In this document: positions 14,383 to 18,112 of the stretch, one piece after another
Position numbering within the stretch: position 1 is the first letter of the stretch
How the letters are laid out: every line of letters starts with the position of its first letter
Source: Tateyamaria sp.
GTDB lineage: Bacteria; Pseudomonadota; Alphaproteobacteria; Rhodobacterales; Rhodobacteraceae
NCBI GenBank assembly: GCA_018668195.1
Contig: JABITU010000304.1
Span: 1-18,112, forward strand
Reading direction: 5' to 3'
DNA: 18,112 bases
Notes under the pieces: generated by a model
Told to the model about the DNA's origin: nothing
The model's input: only the letters and a program-made list of their open reading frames with translations
Database searches by the model: none
Program-made: the position numbers and the translations under genes

Positions 14383-14408
14383 GCCGTTCCGGGTGTTACC
14401 GGAGCGGT
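14383..14408 (+). other. Strong hairpin in the nrdJ leader
   Basis: CCGTTCCGG (14384-14392) pairs with CCGGAGCGG (14399-14407), nine pairs including one G-T wobble, around a 6-nt loop. A further G-T pair extends it by one. Only two T follow, so it is not a typical terminator. It sits about 100 nt upstream of the nrdJ ATG and overlaps a tiny frame (ATG at 14370, 13 codons, stop at 14409). More palindromes follow at 14428-14437 and 14446-14453. Confidence 0.5.
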
Positions 14409-14504
14409 TGAGTCACAGCTTTCCTTTGTGTCGACACCACCACCGGGCGCCCACAACGTTGGGACCGCCTGACAAAACCACATGCTGAAACACGAGGCAG
14501 CACA

Positions 14505-17500
14505 ATGAAAATTGAACGTCAGTTTACCAAAGCCGGGCAAGATGCCTATTCCGATCTAGATTTCGTGACAACCGTGTCCGAGATTCGCAATCCTGATGGA
14601 ACGATTGTGTTTCACCTCGATGACGTCGAAGTGCCCGCCTCCTGGAGCCAGGTTGCGAGCGACGTGATTGCGCAAAAATACTTCCGCAAGGCGGGCGTTC
14701 CTTCCAAACTCCAAAAGGTTGAAGAAGAAAACGTTCCCGAGTTCCTGTGGCGTTCTGAGGCCGCCACTGGCGCCGAGATAGGTGGTGAAACGTCGTCAAA
14801 ACAAGTTTTCGATCGTCTGGCGGGTGCGTGGGCGTACTGGGGCTGGAAAGGTGGTTATTTTACCACCGAAGAAGACGCGCGTGCCTACTACGATGAGATG
14901 CGGCACATGCTAGCGACCCAGCGGGCTGCGCCAAACTCGCCTCAGTGGTTTAATACCGGGCTGCACTGGGCGTACGGCATCGACGGTCCCGCGCAGGGAC
15001 ATCACTATGTTGACTACAAAACCGGTAAACTGACCAAGTCTAAATCCTCATATGAACACCCGCAGCCGCATGCTTGCTTCATTCAGTCTGTCAGTGATGA
15101 TCTGGTGAACGACGGTGGCATCATGGATCTTTGGGTGCGCGAAGCGCGTTTGTTTAAATATGGATCTGGCACTGGTACGAACTTTTCAAGCTTGCGTGGC
15201 GCAGGCGAAAATCTATCCGGCGGCGGTAAATCGTCAGGCCTGATGGGGTTTCTGAAAATCGGCGACCGCGCCGCAGGGGCCATCAAGTCTGGCGGCACAA
15301 CGCGCCGCGCGGCCAAGATGGTCATCGTAGATGCGGATCACCCTGACATCGAGGACTTCATCAACTGGAAGGTCATCGAAGAACAAAAAGTGGCGAGCAT
15401 CGTGGCGGGTTCCAAGATGCACGAAGAAAAGCTTAACGGTCTGTTTGAGGCTATCAAGTCTTGGGATGGTGCCGTCGAAGACGCCTATGATGCCAAAAAG
15501 AATGATGCTTTGAAAAAAGCGGTGAAAGCAGCCAAAAAGGTCGCCATTCCAGAAACCTACGTCAAGCGTGTGCTAGACTATGCGCGCCAGGGCCACACCA
15601 GCATTGAGTTTCCGACATACGACACCGATTGGGACAGCGAAGCGTACAATTCTGTGTCTGGGCAAAACTCGAACAACTCTATTCGTGTGACCAATGCCTT
15701 TCTAACGGCAGTTGAAAAAGATGCGGATTGGGAATTGATCAATCGCACAAACGGTAAAGTGACCAAAACAGTTAAGGCGCGGGATTTGTGGGAGCAGGTG
15801 GGCCATGCGGCTTGGGCATGTGCCGATCCCGGCATTCAATACCACGACACCGTGAACGACTGGCACACTTGCCCCGAAGACGGCGCGATCAGGGGGTCCA
15901 ACCCGTGTTCAGAGTACATGTTCCTTGACGATACGGCCTGTAACTTGGCATCGATGAACCTGCTGACGTTCCTTAAGGATGGTGTGTTCCAAGTTGAGGA
16001 ATACATGAACGCTGCTCGCTTGTGGACTGTTACACTCGAAGTGTCCGTGATGATGGCGCAGTTCCCCTCAAAAGAGATTGCGCAACGGTCGTATGACTTC
16101 CGGACGTTGGGACTGGGCTATGCAAACATTGGCGGTTTGCTGATGAATATGGGGTATGGTTATGACAGTGACGAGGGCCGCGCGCTGTGTGGTGCCCTGA
16201 CGGCGATCATGACGGGTGTATCCTATGCCACATCTGCCGAGATGGCAGGCGAGTTGGGCCCATTTCCCGGATACAAAAAGAACGCCGAACACATGCTGCG
16301 TGTCATGCGCAATCACCGCATGGCGGCGCATAGCGCCAAAGACGGTTATGAAAAGCTGGCGGTCAAACCCGTCCCGCTGGATCATGCGAACTGTCCGGAT
16401 GCGCGGCTGATTGATGTGGCCATGTCCGCATGGGACGAAGCTCTGAAGTTGGGTGAAAAGAATGGTTACCGCAATGCACAATCCACGGTGATCGCCCCAA
16501 CTGGCACCATCGGCCTGGTTATGGATTGTGATACGACGGGGATCGAGCCGGACTTTGCTTTGGTGAAGTTCAAGAAGCTGGCTGGTGGTGGTTACTTCAA
16601 AATTATCAACCGTTCTGTGCCAGCTGCGCTAGAAAACCTTGGCTATGGTTCTGCCCAAATCGAGGAAATCATCAGCTATGCCGTTGGCCATGGGTCGATT
16701 GGCAACGGGCCAGCAATCAACCATACCACACTGGCGGGCCATGGGTTTGGGGCGGCTGAGTTGGCCAAAGTGGATGCGGCGCTGGAAAGTGCTTTTGACA
16801 TTCGCTTTGTGTTCAACCAGTGGACGCTGGGCGAGGAATTCTGCACGCAGGTGCTGGGCATTCCAGCCGAAAAGCTGAATGATCCGACCTTTGACTTGCT
16901 GCGCTCGCTTGGGTTTTCGCGAGCAGACATCGAAGCTGCCAACAACCACGTTTGCGGCACCATGACATTGGAAGGTGCACCGCATCTCAAGACCGAGCAC
17001 TACCACATTTTTGACTGTGCTAACCCGTGCGGCAAGACTGGTAAGCGGTTTTTGAACGTTGACAGTCACATTACCATGATGGCGGCGGCCCAGTCCTTTA
17101 TCTCCGGGGCAATTTCCAAGACGATCAACATGCCCAACGATGCAACGATTGAGGATTGTCAGAAGGCGTATGAACTCAGCTGGTCGCTTGGGGTAAAGGC
17201 CAACGCGCTTTATCGTGATGGATCCAAGCTGTCGCAGCCCTTGGCTGCTTCGCTGGTCGAAGATGATGATGACGCCCAAGAGGTACTGGAAAGCGGGTCC
17301 GCACAAGAGAAAGCCGTGGTGCTCGCTGAAAAGATTGTTGAGAAGGTCATCGTCAAGGAAATCATCAAATCACACCGTGAAAAGATGCCACAGCGCCGCA
17401 AGGGTTACACGCAAAAGGCGATCGTGGGCGGGCACAAGGTTTATCTGCGCACGGGTGAATACGAAGACGGAAATCTGGGTGAGATATTCATCGACATGCA

Positions 17501-18112
17501 CAAGGAAGGTGCAGGTTTCCGGGCGATGATGAACAACTTTGCCATCGCTGTAAGTGTTGGTCTTCAATACGGCGTGCCGCTTGAGGAGTTTGTGGATGCC
17601 TTTACCTTCACCAAGTTCGAACCAGCGGGTATGGTACAGGGCAACGACAGTATCAAGAATGCGACGTCGATCCTTGACTATGTATTCCGCGAACTCGCTG
17701 TCAGCTATCTGGACCGCACCGACCTGGCACATGTGAAGCCAGAGGGTGCAAGTTTTGATGATATCGGTCTGGGCATTGAGGAAGGTGTTTCAAACGTCTC
17801 CGAACTTAGTGAAACTGCGGCGTCGAAATCCCTTGAGGTGCTCAAGCAGATCAGTTCGACAGGTTATTTGCGCAAACGTCTTCCGCAGGATCTGGTCGTG
17901 CTACAAGGTGGCATATCCGATACAGCTGAGATGGTAAAAGACTCGGCTGCAGCACTTGAAACGCTGGTGCCTGAAGTGGCAGTGGCTGGAGCCGTTGCTG
18001 TTAACACCACGACGATGGCAATTGCCTCTGGAGCGGTTGGTCTGGACGCACGTTCCAAAGCAAAAATGCAGGGCTATGAAGGCGAAGCATGTGGAGAGTG
18101 TGGCAACTACAC
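14505..18112 (+). CDS. nrdJ: Vitamin B12-dependent class II ribonucleotide reductase NrdJ (C-terminus cut by window edge)
   Basis: The enzyme reduces ribonucleotides to deoxyribonucleotides using an adenosylcobalamin-generated thiyl radical, independent of oxygen. The frame is open from ATG 14505 (GAGG 7 nt upstream) to the window end: 1202 codons, so about 20-30 residues are missing if the family's typical size of about 1,220 applies. NPCSEY (466-471) is the active-site finger: Asn466, the radical-bearing Cys468 and Glu470. PHACF with Cys191 and TACNL with Cys479 form the reducible disulfide pair across the barrel. The C-terminal [10 protein letters not shown] (Cys1196, Cys1199) is the flexible Cys pair that re-reduces the active site. 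The barrel blocks [41 protein letters not shown] and [16 protein letters not shown] are family typical. No Zn-type or glycyl-radical features are present. The promoter region has paired NrdR boxes. No cobalamin riboswitch was recognised. Confidence 0.97.
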   Translation, partial: MKIERQFTKAGQDAYSDLDFVTTVSEIRNPDGTIVFHLDDVEVPASWSQVASDVIAQKYFRKAGVPSKLQKVEEENVPEFLWRSEAATGAEIGGETSSKQVFDRLAGAWAYWGWKGGYFTTEEDARAYYDEMRHMLATQRAAPNSPQWFNTGLHWAYGIDGPAQGHHYVDYKTGKLTKSKSSYEHPQPHACFIQSVSDDLVNDGGIMDLWVREARLFKYGSGTGTNFSSLRGAGENLSGGGKSSGLMGFLKIGDRAAGAIKSGGTTRRAAKMVIVDADHPDIEDFINWKVIEEQKVASIVAGSKMHEEKLNGLFEAIKSWDGAVEDAYDAKKNDALKKAVKAAKKVAIPETYVKRVLDYARQGHTSIEFPTYDTDWDSEAYNSVSGQNSNNSIRVTNAFLTAVEKDADWELINRTNGKVTKTVKARDLWEQVGHAAWACADPGIQYHDTVNDWHTCPEDGAIRGSNPCSEYMFLDDTACNLASMNLLTFLKDGVFQVEEYMNAARLWTVTLEVSVMMAQFPSKEIAQRSYDFRTLGLGYANIGGLLMNMGYGYDSDEGRALCGALTAIMTGVSYATSAEMAGELGPFPGYKKNAEHMLRVMRNHRMAAHSAKDGYEKLAVKPVPLDHANCPDARLIDVAMSAWDEALKLGEKNGYRNAQSTVIAPTGTIGLVMDCDTTGIEPDFALVKFKKLAGGGYFKIINRSVPAALENLGYGSAQIEEIISYAVGHGSIGNGPAINHTTLAGHGFGAAELAKVDAALESAFDIRFVFNQWTLGEEFCTQVLGIPAEKLNDPTFDLLRSLGFSRADIEAANNHVCGTMTLEGAPHLKTEHYHIFDCANPCGKTGKRFLNVDSHITMMAAAQSFISGAISKTINMPNDATIEDCQKAYELSWSLGVKANALYRDGSKLSQPLAASLVEDDDDAQEVLESGSAQEKAVVLAEKIVEKVIVKEIIKSHREKMPQRRKGYTQKAIVGGHKVYLRTGEYEDGNLGEIFIDMHKEGAGFRAMMNNFAIAVSVGLQYGVPLEEFVDAFTFTKFEPAGMVQGNDSIKNATSILDYVFRELAVSYLDRTDLAHVKPEGASFDDIGLGIEEGVSNVSELSETAASKSLEVLKQISSTGYLRKRLPQDLVVLQGGISDTAEMVKDSAAALETLVPEVAVAGAVAVNTTTMAIASGAVGLDARSKAKMQGYEGEACGECGNY

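Larger units (their letters stand above)
13495..14504. other. Roughly 1-kb region without a convincing gene, between tRNA-Pro and nrdJ
   Basis: The base composition falls visibly here (some 60-bp lines are below 40% GC), unlike the flanking genes. Plus-strand frame 13686-13952 (TTG start) and minus-strand frame 13824-14087 overlap each other, and neither resembles a family I can name. The left part has a 9-bp inverted repeat. The right part has structured and regulatory-looking sequence described in separate entries and contains the nrdJ promoter. It could be decayed coding DNA with a functional promoter at its right end. Confidence 0.6.

Noticed and set aside
14088..14504. Cobalamin riboswitch upstream of nrdJ
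   Set aside because: A B12-dependent enzyme makes it plausible, but I could not find the conserved B12 box or the GCCACTG core in the right strand and order. A minus-strand GGTGACCTGC near 14135 resembles part of the box by chance and faces away from nrdJ.

Overview
The window looks like chromosomal housekeeping DNA from an alphaproteobacterium of the Rhodobacterales, most likely the marine Roseobacter group, with moderate GC. Three things point there. The trpE and trpGDC genes are separated by a yibQ-type gene, the arrangement known from Rhodobacter sphaeroides. A two-domain cold-shock protein overlaps a secreted DUF192 gene. The ribonucleotide reductase is a long single-chain class II (B12-dependent) enzyme. 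I see no prophage, insertion sequence, CRISPR array or defence system.

Layout, left to right. Positions 1-2396 carry the minus-strand operon trpG-trpD-trpC, with trpC cut by the window edge. A short divergent promoter region follows, then a plus-strand yibQ-like membrane-anchored deacetylase-fold gene (2569-4044). This converges with a minus-strand AstE/AspA-type zinc hydrolase (4060-5097). Further minus-strand genes are trpE, a PpiD-like periplasmic folding factor whose stop overlaps the trpE start, a class I aminotransferase, xanthine-guanine phosphoribosyltransferase (gpt), and fabI. From 11.5 kb the coding strand switches: pdxH, the tandem cold-shock gene, the DUF192 gene, tRNA-Pro(TGG), an approximately 1-kb gap, and nrdJ, which runs off the right edge about 20-30 codons short of its end.

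Functionally, trpE, trpG, trpD and trpC cover chorismate to indole-3-glycerol phosphate (trpF, trpA and trpB are not in the window). gpt and nrdJ serve purine salvage and dNTP supply, fabI fatty-acid elongation, and pdxH pyridoxal phosphate supply. The cold-shock and DUF192 pair is conserved in neighbourhood but poorly understood.

The most interesting non-coding signal is upstream of nrdJ. There is a good NrdR box with a weaker second box exactly 31 bp away, then a roughly 190-nt leader with a strong hairpin. Further upstream lie inverted repeats, a repeated 10-mer containing a GAATC methylation site, and DnaA-like and CtrA-like sites. I did not find a convincing previously undescribed system. 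The nrdJ upstream region is the best place to look.
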